Of a stretch of DNA of 64,000 bases, positions 12,313-22,511 are shown piece after piece. Every line of letters starts with the position of its first letter. Positions within the stretch are counted from its first letter, which is position 1. The position numbers and the translations under genes are program-made. The notes beneath the pieces were generated by a model, which searched no databases, had not been told where the DNA came from, and worked only from the letters and a program-made list of their open reading frames with translations. The DNA is from Diplonema japonicum (lineage: Eukaryota; Euglenozoa; Diplonemea; Diplonemida; Diplonemidae): NCBI GenBank assembly GCA_964019335.1, contig OZ025651.1:916514-980513 (forward strand), given 5' to 3'.

Positions 12313-13185
12313 ATGCAAAACCTAGTAAGATGGGAGGAGGTGTCTCGAGAAGCAGTAGAGTCCATGGAAAAGGGCTGCAGGGCATGGACAGCAAGCGCCT
12401 TTGTAGACGACATCCCTCCCGTGCCGTCAGCGCGTGTGGAAAAGCTAGAGGAGAAGGAGGAGGAGGGGAGAACACGCATAGTACGCAACTGGAAATTCAT
12501 CCTAGAGTGCCTGGTGATGGAGGGCACACCGGCAGCACTGGGGCGGGGAGACGAACTAGAAAACTACATCGAAGCAGAAGCACGATGGAGGCAGAAAACC
12601 CAACGAGAGCAACGAGCAGCCCACGCAACGGTGTGGAGTCTATTCTGCAAGGAGAGTATTAAAACACTAGTCAGCGAGGAATCTCGCCACAGGGACACCA
12701 TTCAGAAAACCTACAAGGAAGTGAAACGGCAAGTCCATGAAGGGTACCAACCGAGGAGATTAGAGAAAGAATCTCTTAAGTCTCTTAAAAAGCCTGTTCG
12801 TGGGAAGCGGCTGGCGTCTCTTTGCAGCACGCTGTCCCCATCTGACCACTACCACCACAGGGAGCGCCACGTTATTCTCCGAATTCTGCGAGAGCACCGT
12901 GTCCTGCACAGCCAAGCGATGTCCTGCCCGACAGACAGCGGCAACTTCATCCCGCGTCCCCCCTCCGTGCCGAATACCTTCTCGGTGCCTCCTTCGCCTC
13001 CTCCACCTGAATTCCCTCTAAGGGCACAGGCGCTCGATCGTGAAGAACAGTTTAACAGAAAACTTATTTCGAAGCAACTTGATTGTGCCACAAGGGACCT
13101 CGCCTCTGCATCCGCGTACCTTTCCTGCAAAGCGGTGGTGCCGGGGAGGGGAATGGAGTATTTATCCTCGCTGATGAGTCACTGA
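12313..13185 (+). CDS. Hypothetical charged protein, 290 aa
   Basis: The open frame begins at a GTG (12280), but the first ATG is at 12313. The protein is E/R-rich and mostly helical in appearance, with a central proline-rich segment (PPSVPNTFSVPPSPPPPEF, about residues 215-233). No recognised domain. It ends at TGA 13183-13185. An overlapping antisense frame begins inside its 3' end and belongs to the remnant described downstream. Confidence 0.6.
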   Translation: MQNLVRWEEVSREAVESMEKGCRAWTASAFVDDIPPVPSARVEKLEEKEEEGRTRIVRNWKFILECLVMEGTPAALGRGDELENYIEAEARWRQKTQREQRAAHATVWSLFCKESIKTLVSEESRHRDTIQKTYKEVKRQVHEGYQPRRLEKESLKSLKKPVRGKRLASLCSTLSPSDHYHHRERHVILRILREHRVLHSQAMSCPTDSGNFIPRPPSVPNTFSVPPSPPPPEFPLRAQALDREEQFNRKLISKQLDCATRDLASASAYLSCKAVVPGRGMEYLSSLMSH

Positions 13186-13212
13186 AAAGGGGAGGGGGAG
13201 GTACTAATAGCG

Positions 13213-13437
13213 TTACCTCGAGGTTCCGCATTTTACCATCGAGGGCCCGGGCATGACTTCCTCCCTCAACTTTTTCATGTACTCCTCTACATGAAGGACA
13301 GTTGGAGCCTTCACCCCTTCTTGACTTCTCCACCATCTCGGACCAAGCCTTCTCGTACCTCGCACGGCTCTTCACAGGCAGTCTTTCCTGCCAGTCGCCC
13401 TTCTCTTTCTGCTGCTTTGGAATTTGAAACCTAAAGG
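13213..13437 (-). pseudogene. Broken coding remnant, antisense to the array
   Basis: On the minus strand the DNA reads as protein in two adjacent frames. One frame (from about 13437 down to 13330) includes GDWQERLPVKSRARYEKAW; the other (about 13330 to 13213) includes VEEYMKKLREEVMPGPSM and ends at a stop at 13213. The switch of frame suggests an indel. Upstream on the minus strand is an intron-like segment (GTAAGT donor at about 13490, TTTAG near 13438), preceded by an in-frame stop. No intact start is visible. This is the only coding-like sequence on the minus strand among the + genes, and it is probably a decayed mobile element or gene fragment. Confidence 0.4.
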
Positions 13438-13557
13438 TGGAAAAGTTAGGTTTACTGGGGATTGAACCTAGGCATATTACTTACCGGAAAGCACCACTAC
13501 TTCACGGAAAACAGGCCATAATTTCACCGTGAACCTATGAGATTTAGCATGAAGTAA

Positions 13558-13600
13558 TGGGCCCCCGAGTGAGTGAAGTAATTTCAGAAGAGTGAAATAA
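13558..13600 (+). repeat. Dispersed repeat, copy 1
   Basis: A ~42-base stretch beginning GGGCCCCCGAGTGAGTGAAG and ending in AGAGTGAAATAA closely matches 20685-20731. Both copies lie downstream of a gene and run into A-rich sequence, as a short retro-inserted element might. Confidence 0.5.
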
Positions 13601-13710
13601 AAAAAAAAGAGAAGGCTTTACAGTCTTCCCAAAGAAAAGACACACCTTGCTGTGATGTTCTTCTTTTACTATTTCCAGTCCCAAAAAAAAAAAAAAAAAA
13701 AAAGGAAGGG

Positions 13711-14730
13711 ATGTCTGAAGAATGGCATCCCAACGGGGGCAGCCCGTCTCAAGAAGCAGGCAGAGTGGTGCTGCGCATGTCGGCAGGGAACAACGTACGG
13801 GATGTGACATGGAACATGCGCATTGACACCTTCTTCAGCTCCGGGTTGGCGGTTTTGGAGCAGCTTATCGCGCTCCGTGGCAGGCTGCGTGCCCTGTCGG
13901 GGATGAGGGGCACCCTCAACGACCTCCTTCTCGAACACGTGATGCAAGTAAGCTTCCAGGAGGTGAAGGACCAAGGCTCCCCGCCCATAACCGAAGAAGA
14001 CTGGAAGAACCTCAAAGAGATATCAATCAGCAAGTACCACATGCAGGACGAATCGAACGCGTCATGCTGCATCTGCAAGGACGAGTTTGCGTTGAATCAA
14101 AAAGCAGTCCAACTACCATGCGGACATGTGTATTGTAAAGATTGTATCAAAGAATGGCTTGACAGCCACAGGACATGCCCTATGTGCCGTGAGGAGGTCG
14201 TGGGGGTGGGGCCTCAGAAGTGGCGGTTGGACGAATGCGGCTTCGAACAACTGAGAGGCCAGGAGTGCTTTCTTAGCACCGCAGGACCTGGATCTCTCAT
14301 CATATTGAGCAAGTGTTCCCATTCCTTTCACAGGGCTTGCTTGAGACGGCACCTTCGGCTCAGAATGCGGGACAACAGCGAGACGTTCAAGTTGGACTGC
14401 CCTCTCTGCCACACCCCGAACACATTGGCACGCGCAGATTTGTGCTCAGGGGGTGTTCTTGTCCCGTTGCCCACTCCTGCTACACCGTGTACTATTAAGT
14501 CTTCTGTTGGGCTGAAGAAATCGCACCGTCCGTTGCCGCCTTCGCCGACGCCTGGAGGGAGTTTGGGGGGGACGCTGTCAGACGGTTTGAAGGAACCCAG
14601 AAAGGAGTTGAAAAGAAGGGACAGGGACGCTGTCACAACCACAGGCACCGCAGCAGCCCAGGGGCTTGCAGGGCCTTATGCGGCAAGGTTTGGGGGAAGG
14701 AAAAAAAAAAAGAAAAAAAAAAAACAGTAG
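13711..14730 (+). CDS. RING-type E3 ubiquitin ligase
   Basis: The 339-residue protein has a helical N-terminal domain and a clear RING-H2 finger at about residues 119-160, with CCICKDEF, then LPCGHVYCKDCI and CPMC supplying the zinc ligands in the C3H2C3 order. A second cysteine/histidine cluster follows (SKCSHSFHRACLRRHL, later DCPLC), which resembles another partial RING or zinc-binding unit. RING fingers recruit E2 enzymes, so a ubiquitin ligase role is expected; the substrate is unknown. The C terminus is P/G/K-rich and runs into a poly-lysine stretch coded by an A run (14700-14725), so the exact end is sensitive to sequencing error. The start ATG at 13711 directly follows an A21 and GGAAGGG. 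Confidence 0.85.
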   Translation: MSEEWHPNGGSPSQEAGRVVLRMSAGNNVRDVTWNMRIDTFFSSGLAVLEQLIALRGRLRALSGMRGTLNDLLLEHVMQVSFQEVKDQGSPPITEEDWKNLKEISISKYHMQDESNASCCICKDEFALNQKAVQLPCGHVYCKDCIKEWLDSHRTCPMCREEVVGVGPQKWRLDECGFEQLRGQECFLSTAGPGSLIILSKCSHSFHRACLRRHLRLRMRDNSETFKLDCPLCHTPNTLARADLCSGGVLVPLPTPATPCTIKSSVGLKKSHRPLPPSPTPGGSLGGTLSDGLKEPRKELKRRDRDAVTTTGTAAAQGLAGPYAARFGGRKKKKKKKKQ

Positions 14731-15251
14731 CCGGTCGCACGGTCGGCGAAGCAGCGCTTCGAGTAGTACAGCCCGAGGTCCCCAGACATGATTCCTCTTT
14801 CCATTATGCCTTTTTCACCTTTTTTTTGATGTGGGCTGGGGGAGTAAAAAATCTTCCTTTTTGCATGGAATGGGGGTTTTTTTTTTTTTTTTAATTTCTT
14901 TTTTTTTATCCCTCCCTATTTCCCCCTCATTTGTTTTCTTTTGCACCCTTTATCAGGGATGTAGGGAGCTTCTGAGGATCTTGGGGAACAAAAAAGTTTT
15001 TTTTTTTTTACTCCGCATATTTCCCCTCCCCTTTATTTATCACGCATTAGTATTCCTTGAAGAATATACTTTTGAAATATTTTAAAGAATGATTGGGGGG
15101 GGGGGGGGGGGGGTTACGAGAACAAAAGAAAGGGAAAAAAACTTTTTTTTTCCTTACCTCTTTATTCTAGATATGCAAATTGTAAAATAAAAGGAAAGCG
15201 TTTTTTTTCTTGTTTTTTTAACGTTCATTTTTTATTAAATGTGCCTTTTGG

Positions 15252-15288
<37 letters not shown>

Positions 15289-16007
15289 CCCTTTGAAATC
15301 AGCTTTCCAAACAACACTTGATATGTTTCAAGATTACACGCTCTATGTTCCAGTGAAGAGAACAAAAAAAAAAGTGCAGTTTTCTTTCTTTTTTTTTCTT
15401 CTTTTGGACATCAAACCCGCCTCCCCGGATATTTTGCCTACATTATTTTCTCACACTCTCTTCTCGTTTTTCCTCTTCTCGTTCCCTTAAAAAAAAAAAA
15501 AAAAAAAAAAAAACATGACACTACACCCGCCGTATTTTAGGTTATTATAAGTTCTCAGTAAGAAAGGCCTTGTGATGTGATTTTTGGGAGAAGTAAGGTC
15601 TTGAGGAAACTCTTTTTTTTTGCTCATTAATTTCTTGAAAATACGGCCCCCTTTTTTTAATATTGCCACTGCAAGAAAAACAACTGATAAGGTCCCCCCC
15701 TCTCCCCCCAACTTTATCAGTGAGTTTTTTTCTTTCTTTCTGCAGTAACTTTCTCTTTTATGATCTCCCCCCCCCCCCCCCCCCCCTACGTTGTTCGTTG
15801 TGAATAACGTGACTGACCTGTGGTGTGTTTTTCATTATATTTTATTCTTAAAAAAAAAAACCAAACAAAACAAAACAAAAAAAAAGGCATCTATTTTCTT
15901 TTATGTTATGTGCATGCCATGGTGTTTGGTTATCCTTCACATTTCCCCCCCCTTTTTTTTCTTTCCTCCAAAAAAGATCTTTTTTGAAGGGGGGGGGGGG
16001 GGGGGGG
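14731..16007 (+). other. Intergenic with extreme homopolymers
   Basis: No gene seen. It contains G19 (15095-15113), T35 (15254-15288), A25 (15489-15513), C20 (15767-15786) and G19 (15989-16007). The last run ends exactly at the start codon of the next gene. Such runs of all four bases in one spacer are unusual. Their lengths should be treated as uncertain. Confidence 0.8.
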
Positions 16008-18080
16008 ATGTCCGACCCCACCGAAGAGGTTGTGAAGATCCAATCCGTGTGGCGGGGCCACCACCAACGTAGACGGGACATCGTGTCCAAAGGACGTGAA
16101 GAAAGGCAAAAACACGCAGCACACGAAGACGACCTGTACAGCACCCTGTTCAATGACGAGAATGTTGAAACTGAAGAAGACGACCTACGAGACAGCATTC
16201 TCTACATGGAAAACCAAGACTCCCTCACCATATCAAACACACTCACAACCCTCCGCGCCGAATGCTCGGAGGAATCGACAAGAAAACTCATAGAAACCGG
16301 AAACCTCACGCACCACATGGAACTTTCACAAGAACACATCAGAACCATTCTATCCATCGAACAGACCACCATGTTCCAATCAATCCACCTCATGGAAGCC
16401 AACGGGAGAATCGTTTTACTCTCCGCCATGCCGACCATCATAAAAAGTAGAGAAGCAAGCAAACGCGGGGTATTAACAATCGAAGAGGACCTCTCCTTTG
16501 AGACAATCCGTAGGAAGGAGTCACGATCCCAGTCCATGATAAAACCCACTATGCATCTCTCTGCCGTCCTGTACGGGGTGAACAACACACGCATTCACGA
16601 GGAACAACACACCGACAGGTTCCGGGTCAAATCAAACGAAACCGCAACAAGGGAGCTGCTGTACCTGCAATGGTGCGACACTGCCGCGGCTGTTCTAGGA
16701 AGCTCCCTCCAACAGACTTCACATCGAGAGCGCTCTCTGCGAACAGGGATCGAGCAAACCGAACAAGATGAGTCCCATCACATCCAAGCCCTCATTGCAC
16801 TGTACTCCACTGCAGCATACCATGGTGTTCGTGATACCAGCTTGCTGTTGGCTTATTATTATAACGATGAAACATGTTCCAGACAGGGCATCCTTGAACG
16901 TGAGGAACTTGAGCGTTCCGAGATTTCCGATCTCCAACACCGTAGATCCACTCATATCTACCTTTGGCGGGTTGAAAAAGCTGAAGAGGATGAGAGGGAA
17001 AACATCCCGTTACAAGCTGTAAAGGAATGTGAGGCGATTTACGTTTTATACAAAAAGGAAGGGAGCGATATGAAGCAGAGGCGGCTTGCGGTGGAACACG
17101 CCAAAGCCGAGCAAACTCGAATAGAGGAGTTTGTCTTAGCCAACTGGGATCGTTTCTCTACACTTTTTTTATCCGAGGCACGGCAGAGGGCCAGCCTGTG
17201 CAACTCCGAAGCTACTTCAAACGCTGCTTTGCTGCAGTTTATCCGTTTGCAGCAGTCTCTTGGGGGTGTCGTACCTTTGAAATCTTCCACGCTGCGACCG
17301 ATTCGGGGCTCTAAGGCAGAGAACCGAAAGAAACCTGCAACACCACCCAGCTACCAGCTGAAGCAGGTCACTCCTGCCGGATGCGGGGCGTCTGTTGCAA
17401 AGGTGAAGAGCTATTATAAAACCCATGTTTGATCTCTTTATATTGATCATTTACACACCATTTCTTTCAGGGGACGCCGGGGAGGGCAGTACGTCGGAAG
17501 AGGCAGGACACCAGCTCAAAGGAAAAGGAAGTGTGTGCCACCAACGACGACGAGAACGGTAGGTGCAGCTACTACATGGCAAGCGCGACTGAAAAGCTGA
17601 AGCTCAAGACGCGGGTATTGCAACAACAGCTCGATGGAGAGGACACAACAGACAGGAGCAAGGCGAAGGGAAGTACTCAGAAGGAAAAGCAAGAAAGCGC
17701 GGCAGGCACCGACGGGTGGAGGATGCTGGAGCTACGGAAACCAGAGTCAGTACTAGCGCCTGGGCGGTGCTCTTCCACGCAATCGAAGCAACGGGGGGTG
17801 GCCAGAGGCCGTGAAAACGGCACTGGTTACCTCGTACCGAAGTGCGACGATGCAGGACTCCTGGAGCACAGGCCTATCACAGTCACATCTGCGGTGTACA
17901 GACTCTGAGCGTGCGATTGTCTGATATCTTCATCTGGCAAGAGATTTTGCGAAATGCTTTGACAGTGTTCCGCAGCTGGTGCTGAAGCTGGCGGAAGACA
18001 TTGGACAAGAGAAAGAAGGGAAAAGCGGCCAGGCTGGGGAGAAGGCCGGCAAGACCACAAGGAGGAGCAACCGCTGCTGA
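16008..18080 (+). CDS. IQ-motif helical protein, three exons
   Basis: Exon 1 starts at ATG 16008, immediately after a G19 run; the open frame extends upstream but only through homopolymer. An IQ-type motif (KIQSVWRGHHQRRR) lies at residues 10-23. The rest is highly helical with loosely repeated ~45-residue units. Exon 1 ends at 17402 or 17426 (two donors in the same phase) and joins 17471-17895, then 17942-18080 across a 46-nt intron. The last exon reads FAKCFDSVPQLVLKLAEDIG, clearly coding. The product is about 652-660 aa. Calmodulin or light-chain binding is inferred; a ciliary or cytoskeletal role is plausible but unproven. The joining of exon 1 to exon 2 is supported by phase, not by homology. 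Confidence 0.65.
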
Positions 18081-18312
18081 AAGGGGATAGGTGCAGGTAG
18101 GAGATGAGAACAAAGGGGCGTCTCAAAGGCTTCCTTTAACACAAACATTTTTTTTTTTTAAATTTTTTTTGATGTTTATAGAAAGAAGAGAAAAGAAAAA
18201 AAAACAGTGAAAAAGTTTTGTTAATATTCTTCTCTTTTTTTGTCGCATGTTGCCTTGGGACCAAAACCCCTTTTTTTTTTGAAGGAAACAAGAAAAAAAA
18301 AGAAATATCAAA

Positions 18313-19821
18313 ATGGAGTTCCGGCACCACCGGGAGATCCACTCGATTCTGAAGGACTTCAACCCGATGACGAAGATATGCAAGAAGGACAGCTGGTCAC
18401 TTCACACTTGCGGAAGAAAGGTTTTGGCAAGCCCACGGCTGATAAAACTGAGGAAGGATTTCAGATCAGTTCAGGTCCCACAGAACAAGCTGGTATGCGG
18501 TGTTGGGTCGAGGCTACAGGAGGCAAGACAAGGGAAAAGAGGAAACACCGACAAAGCAAAGCACAGGGACGAACTAAAGACGCTTCTGCCGCCCGTCGCA
18601 CATATCAAGGCTGCGAAACAAACACTGAAGAACAAATTGCACAAACTGATAACAGACTCAGAACACCGAAAGCAAAGCTGCAGCAACGGAGGCACCAGCA
18701 GTTACCAGGTGGACAAGGACAAGACACAAGCGACATTAGGAAAGGTGATATCCTACAGCGAGCCGCAAACCTTCCTCACAGAAGCGAAGGACGAACTGTT
18801 GAAACCAGAGCCTTCCACGCAGAACCCCATCCAACACCTGACCCCGCACGACATAATGGATTATCACGGCTTCACCGCAACACCAGGGCCCTTCGACATC
18901 AAAACAAAGGATCTTTTCGAGTCCCCTTCTGAAAAACCCATTCTAAAGTATGACCGACAGCTTCAGGACTTCTGGATACCAAACCTCGAGGGAACCAGCT
19001 TCACGGAGTTCAAACGCTTGACGACCGGACACACACAGGAATACTACGAGAAGAGTAGCGACGAGTTGAACCGGTACGAGAAGGAGTCCAAACAGCTTTT
19101 CGGAGAGAAGTACAGCGCACTGGTCATCGACAAGCTGATATCTATGAAGTCTGCCAAGCATGCTGTCACTTCGATGGAGACAGAAATTCGTAGGCAGCAC
19201 AACAGGGCGTTGGTCAGCAAGCGGTATGATTCGCAAAGGCTTTGGGTGGCTGATTTCAAGGAGCTTATCGGAAGGCGGTACCCCATGGCCTACCCGATCA
19301 GGGTCATCTGTAACTTCCTGAACGAGCACATGGGTGTGGCTTCATCGTCTGACAACAGTGTTCTTGGTGTTCGACAGTTTGAAGCACTTGTTGGGAAGCT
19401 CGACAGGTCGCATTTGCTGCTGAATGAGGTGGTGTCCATCCTCCACGCGATGCGGCCCGCTTTCAAAGTATCCGCAGAGCAGTTTGTTGATATTCTTCGG
19501 GAGAGGCTGAGGCCATTATTCGGGAAACGGATGGACACTGCGTCCTTCGACAAGGATCTTCGTGCACGACAAGCGGCAAAACGGCGGTCGGTCGCCTGTC
19601 TGGAAGTTGCCGAGAAGTCCCAACGGGACCTGAAGCATTTCCTCCAGCGGATCAGGGACACCAAGATGGACGACAGACGGTGCTCGGAGGTGAAGACGCG
19701 GGACAAGAAACGCTTGACACCGCTGGCAACGCCGTCCCGACAAGCGAATCCTGCTGTGAACATGTTCAGCACGGTTGTGACGGTGCTTGCCAAATCGCAA
19801 GAATTGCAAGTCGACGATTAG
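18313..19821 (+). CDS. Hypothetical protein, 502 aa
   Basis: Single exon starting at ATG 18313 after an A-rich leader. The N-terminal ~170 residues are basic and of low complexity. The C-terminal ~330 residues look globular and helical (for example QLQDFWIPNLEGTSFTEFKR and HLLLNEVVSILHAMRPAFKV). No family recognised and no membrane segment or signal peptide. An overlapping frame at 18240-18932 reads through the same DNA in another phase and looks like a shadow. Confidence 0.75.
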   Translation: MEFRHHREIHSILKDFNPMTKICKKDSWSLHTCGRKVLASPRLIKLRKDFRSVQVPQNKLVCGVGSRLQEARQGKRGNTDKAKHRDELKTLLPPVAHIKAAKQTLKNKLHKLITDSEHRKQSCSNGGTSSYQVDKDKTQATLGKVISYSEPQTFLTEAKDELLKPEPSTQNPIQHLTPHDIMDYHGFTATPGPFDIKTKDLFESPSEKPILKYDRQLQDFWIPNLEGTSFTEFKRLTTGHTQEYYEKSSDELNRYEKESKQLFGEKYSALVIDKLISMKSAKHAVTSMETEIRRQHNRALVSKRYDSQRLWVADFKELIGRRYPMAYPIRVICNFLNEHMGVASSSDNSVLGVRQFEALVGKLDRSHLLLNEVVSILHAMRPAFKVSAEQFVDILRERLRPLFGKRMDTASFDKDLRARQAAKRRSVACLEVAEKSQRDLKHFLQRIRDTKMDDRRCSEVKTRDKKRLTPLATPSRQANPAVNMFSTVVTVLAKSQELQVDD

Positions 19822-19941
19822 GGAAGGAGAAAAAAAATCTTTACAGATTTTCACCCCCTATTTTTTTTTCTCGTTTTTTTTTTTTTTTTTTTCTCACGAA
19901 AGAAAAAAAAAAAAAAAAAAAAGCCGGAAGGGGAAAAAAAA

Positions 19942-20634
19942 ATGAGCCTTCTCAACTCATGGAACCCTTTGACACTGACGGCAGCTACGGCAGCAGGTGT
20001 GATGGCGCTGCGAACGATACAAACACAGTTGGAAGTGAGCCGGGATGCGGAGGGCGTCCAGAGCTACGCTTGTGAAGTGCTGGCGGTGGGCACGATGAAC
20101 GGCTGCAAGCTCGCTGCGATTGACGAGGCGCTGGGAGAGTACCCGTTCCTCATAGGAAGCGTGAAGGGGGTGGCGGTCGACACCGGTGTCAATGAACAAC
20201 CCCTGAGCATCAAAGAAACAATCAAAGGCGCCAAAAACCGCGCAGAAGCCGCCTTAAGAAAAGTCACCGAAGCCAAGCTCTCGATGGGTATAGAAAGCGG
20301 GATCTTCACCGAAGACAGCAAATTCTACGACGTGTGTGTCTGCACCCTGTACGACGGCACCAACCATGCTATAGGCTTCAGCAGCAGCTTCCAAATCCCA
20401 CCCAGTGTTGCGAAGTACATTGAAGACGGTAAGGATCTCGCGCAAGCTGTGAACCTTGCAGGGCTTACAAGCAATAGCAAGATCGGGGAGGCGGAGGGGT
20501 GCATTGGCATCGTGAGCAGGGGCAGGATGACGAGAAAGGAGTATACCACACAAGCCGTCCTCACATCGCTGATGGCGTATGACCCACAGTGGTATCCATC
20601 GAAATACCCAGCGTCGGCTTTCAGGGAAAAATAG
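19942..20634 (+). CDS. DUF84/YjjX-type inosine/xanthosine triphosphatase
   Basis: 230-residue protein. The family hydrolyses non-canonical purine nucleoside triphosphates (ITP, XTP), keeping them out of nucleic acids. Visible family features are KNRAEAALRKVTEAKLSMGI followed by ESGIF (residues ~98-121), the central substrate-binding Glu region, and EGCIGIVSRGRMTRKEYTTQ near the C terminus, matching the conserved G-x-L/V-S/T-x-G-R-x-T-R segment. Length is somewhat greater than the bacterial enzymes (~170-180 aa) because of an N-terminal extension. The start ATG 19942 follows an A-rich leader. The neighbouring genes give no pathway context. Confidence 0.8.
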   Translation: MSLLNSWNPLTLTAATAAGVMALRTIQTQLEVSRDAEGVQSYACEVLAVGTMNGCKLAAIDEALGEYPFLIGSVKGVAVDTGVNEQPLSIKETIKGAKNRAEAALRKVTEAKLSMGIESGIFTEDSKFYDVCVCTLYDGTNHAIGFSSSFQIPPSVAKYIEDGKDLAQAVNLAGLTSNSKIGEAEGCIGIVSRGRMTRKEYTTQAVLTSLMAYDPQWYPSKYPASAFREK

Positions 20635-20684
20635 AAATAGGGATTCCTTTGGTATAATGACAACTCTTTGAAAGTTCACCTCGA

Positions 20685-20731
20685 GGGGCCCCTGAGTGCG
20701 TGAAGCTAGTTCAGAGTGAATAAGAATAAAA
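20685..20731 (+). repeat. Dispersed repeat, copy 2
   Basis: Matches 13558-13600, with the core GGGCCCCTGAGTGCGTGAAG, and is followed by an (AATAAA)n-like A-rich tail. It lies in the 3' flank of the NTPase gene. Confidence 0.5.
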
Positions 20732-20874
20732 ATAAAATAAAAATAAAAATAAAAAGAAGAGAAAAAAAACAAACGACTACAACACCCCCGTTCTCCCCCC
20801 CTGCCCCTTTCCGCCTCATTCACATTGCATTTGGAACAAAAGTTAAGCGTTTTGTAATGGTTACTTACAAGGAC

Positions 20875-20910
<36 letters not shown>

Positions 20911-20916
20911 GCTAAC

Positions 20917-21416
20917 ACTGTAAAACTAGAAGTTTTCTTCAGCTTGTCTCTGCAGCCTGCTGTGGTTGCGTTCGTGCGCTTGTATTCGCTGTCAGTTATG
21001 TTTCGTGGGCATCCCAGCCTCGCGTCGTCCGTGTGGTGGGCGATTCCACACCCAGACTCGTATCGATTGACTACCTGGTCGGGGTGTTCCCCAGTCCTGC
21101 TGCGGTGGCCACCGTTCCCACCCCCTTGCCCCCCCTGGGATTGCGGTGGTGCGGCGCACTTTGGCGCGAGCTTTCACCTCTGCTTGCTGCTTCTGGTGTT
21201 GCACTTATCTCCTCGTGGAGCCCGCGTGGGAACTTACAACCCCCCACCACTCGCAATATCGTCTATTTGCCTCCTCTTCTCCCATGGACAAAGTCGGCTG
21301 AGATGTCCACGGCTTGCCCCGCCGCCCTCCTCCATCTCGCCGGGTCCACCTCATGCGGGCCTCCTCCTATAGAAGAAGAGGGGGGTTGTGGGAATAAAAA
21401 AGACAACTCTTACAGT
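20917..21416 (+). mobile_element. Putative 500-bp insertion with ACTGTAA ends
   Basis: The segment begins ACTGTAAAACT and ends AGAGTTGTC-type sequence inverted as CTCTTACAGT, so the ends are imperfect inverted repeats (about 9 of 11). The left end shares a 12-base match with the left end of the 604-bp element at 33434. The interior is GC-rich, unlike the surrounding spacer, and one frame without an ATG is open across it (20941 onward, including RVVRVVGDSTPRLVSIDYLV). No target duplication is obvious. The neighbouring CULT gene starts 16 bases downstream. This could instead be an old exon of that gene. Confidence 0.35.
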
Positions 21417-21431
21417 AATAATAATAAGAAC

Positions 21432-22511
21432 ATGGAAGCTGAGACAGCGAAAGCAGAGCCGAAGGACACTTCCAGAGAGGAGGAGGAGAGGCAGCATGTA
21501 CTGTCGTGCCAGCAGTGCAAGCTTCCCATCGTGCTGCCCGAGGATGTGATCACCGAAAGGGCCGAGGTGCTGCTCTCCAACGTCTACAACTACGAGCTGC
21601 AACTATGCATCACCCCTGATAAGGACATCGCATGCTACAGCAGCACTAACCCACACGGGAACAGATTCGACGTCATCAGGGTACTGAGGGGAAAAGAAGA
21701 AAAAAAAAAGAAGAAAAAAATCTCATACAGACGCGACCCAATGAATATATCAAACTAACAGGCACACCCTCACCCGAGTGCTGTTGGTTCACCGGGACAG
21801 CATATGTGATGGCGCATTGTGTACATTGTTCCCACATGCTTGGGTGGGGTTACGTTCCTTTGGAGAAGCTGAAGGAGATCGAGGAAAGGGAGACGTGGGG
21901 CAACAGAAAACAACCGAGGCAAAAAGAAACAGAAAGAGAGGACAAAAAAGAAGAGGGGGAAGAGGAAGAGGAAGAGGAAGAAGATATGGACGAGGAGTCC
22001 GAAGAGAACGGAAAAACAAAGCTTGAGGACGTGGCCTTTTTTGGGTATTTCTTTTTTAAGATTTTGTACAAAAAAAAAAAGAAAATATTACAACACAGAC
22101 TGATAGTAACAAAGCTTACCCCGCAATATCTAACTATAAGCGCCATAGAAGAAAGCAGAGAACAAGCATTCGAGAAAGTAAGTAAAAAAGAAATCTTTTT
22201 TAAACGAAGAATTACCCACACAGCTAACCTTTAACCCGACGCTTGTTTTCTCCGATGTCGTCCGTCTGATGAGGGAGCTCAGTAACGCAACACGGCGATC
22301 CGCGCCGCGTCCCGAGACGTCCACGGCTGTCCCCGCATCCACAGCACTGCAAGGAGAAGCGGATGCCCTGCTATCTGCTGAGGTTACCAACATAGAAGGT
22401 TTAGATATCACGCAAGATATGGAGCTGGAGATGGAAATTGAAGTAGACATCCCTATCCCCGACGATGGGAGCCTGGAAATGGACATAGACTTACATGTTG
22501 AGGATGAGTAG
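21432..22511 (+). CDS. CULT-domain (cereblon-like) protein, four exons
   Basis: Exons inferred: 21432-21680, 21731-22044, 22099-22177, 22224-22511; introns of 50, 54 and 46 nt give 309 aa. The CULT domain spans both sides of intron 1: zinc ligands C26/C29 and C113/C116, the NPHG turn, and the aromatic cage W102, Y108, W122, whose 6- and 14-residue spacing is the same as that of the three tryptophans in human cereblon. CULT domains bind uracil/cyclimide-type ligands; in cereblon they select substrates for a CUL4-DDB1 ubiquitin ligase. There is no LON domain here, and the C terminus is a long acidic tail (E/D-rich, residues ~140-165 and 270-309). The start is the first ATG after an AT-rich leader; the frame is open upstream into the putative insertion. 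Confidence 0.85.

Noticed and set aside
13430-13545. Possible minus-strand tRNA (GGTTCAATCCCC T-arm)
   Set aside because: No cloverleaf pairs; the stretch fits better as an intron of the antisense remnant.
18240-18932. 230-aa frame overlapping the 502-aa gene
   Set aside because: No coding pattern beyond the shared DNA, and it starts in homopolymer.
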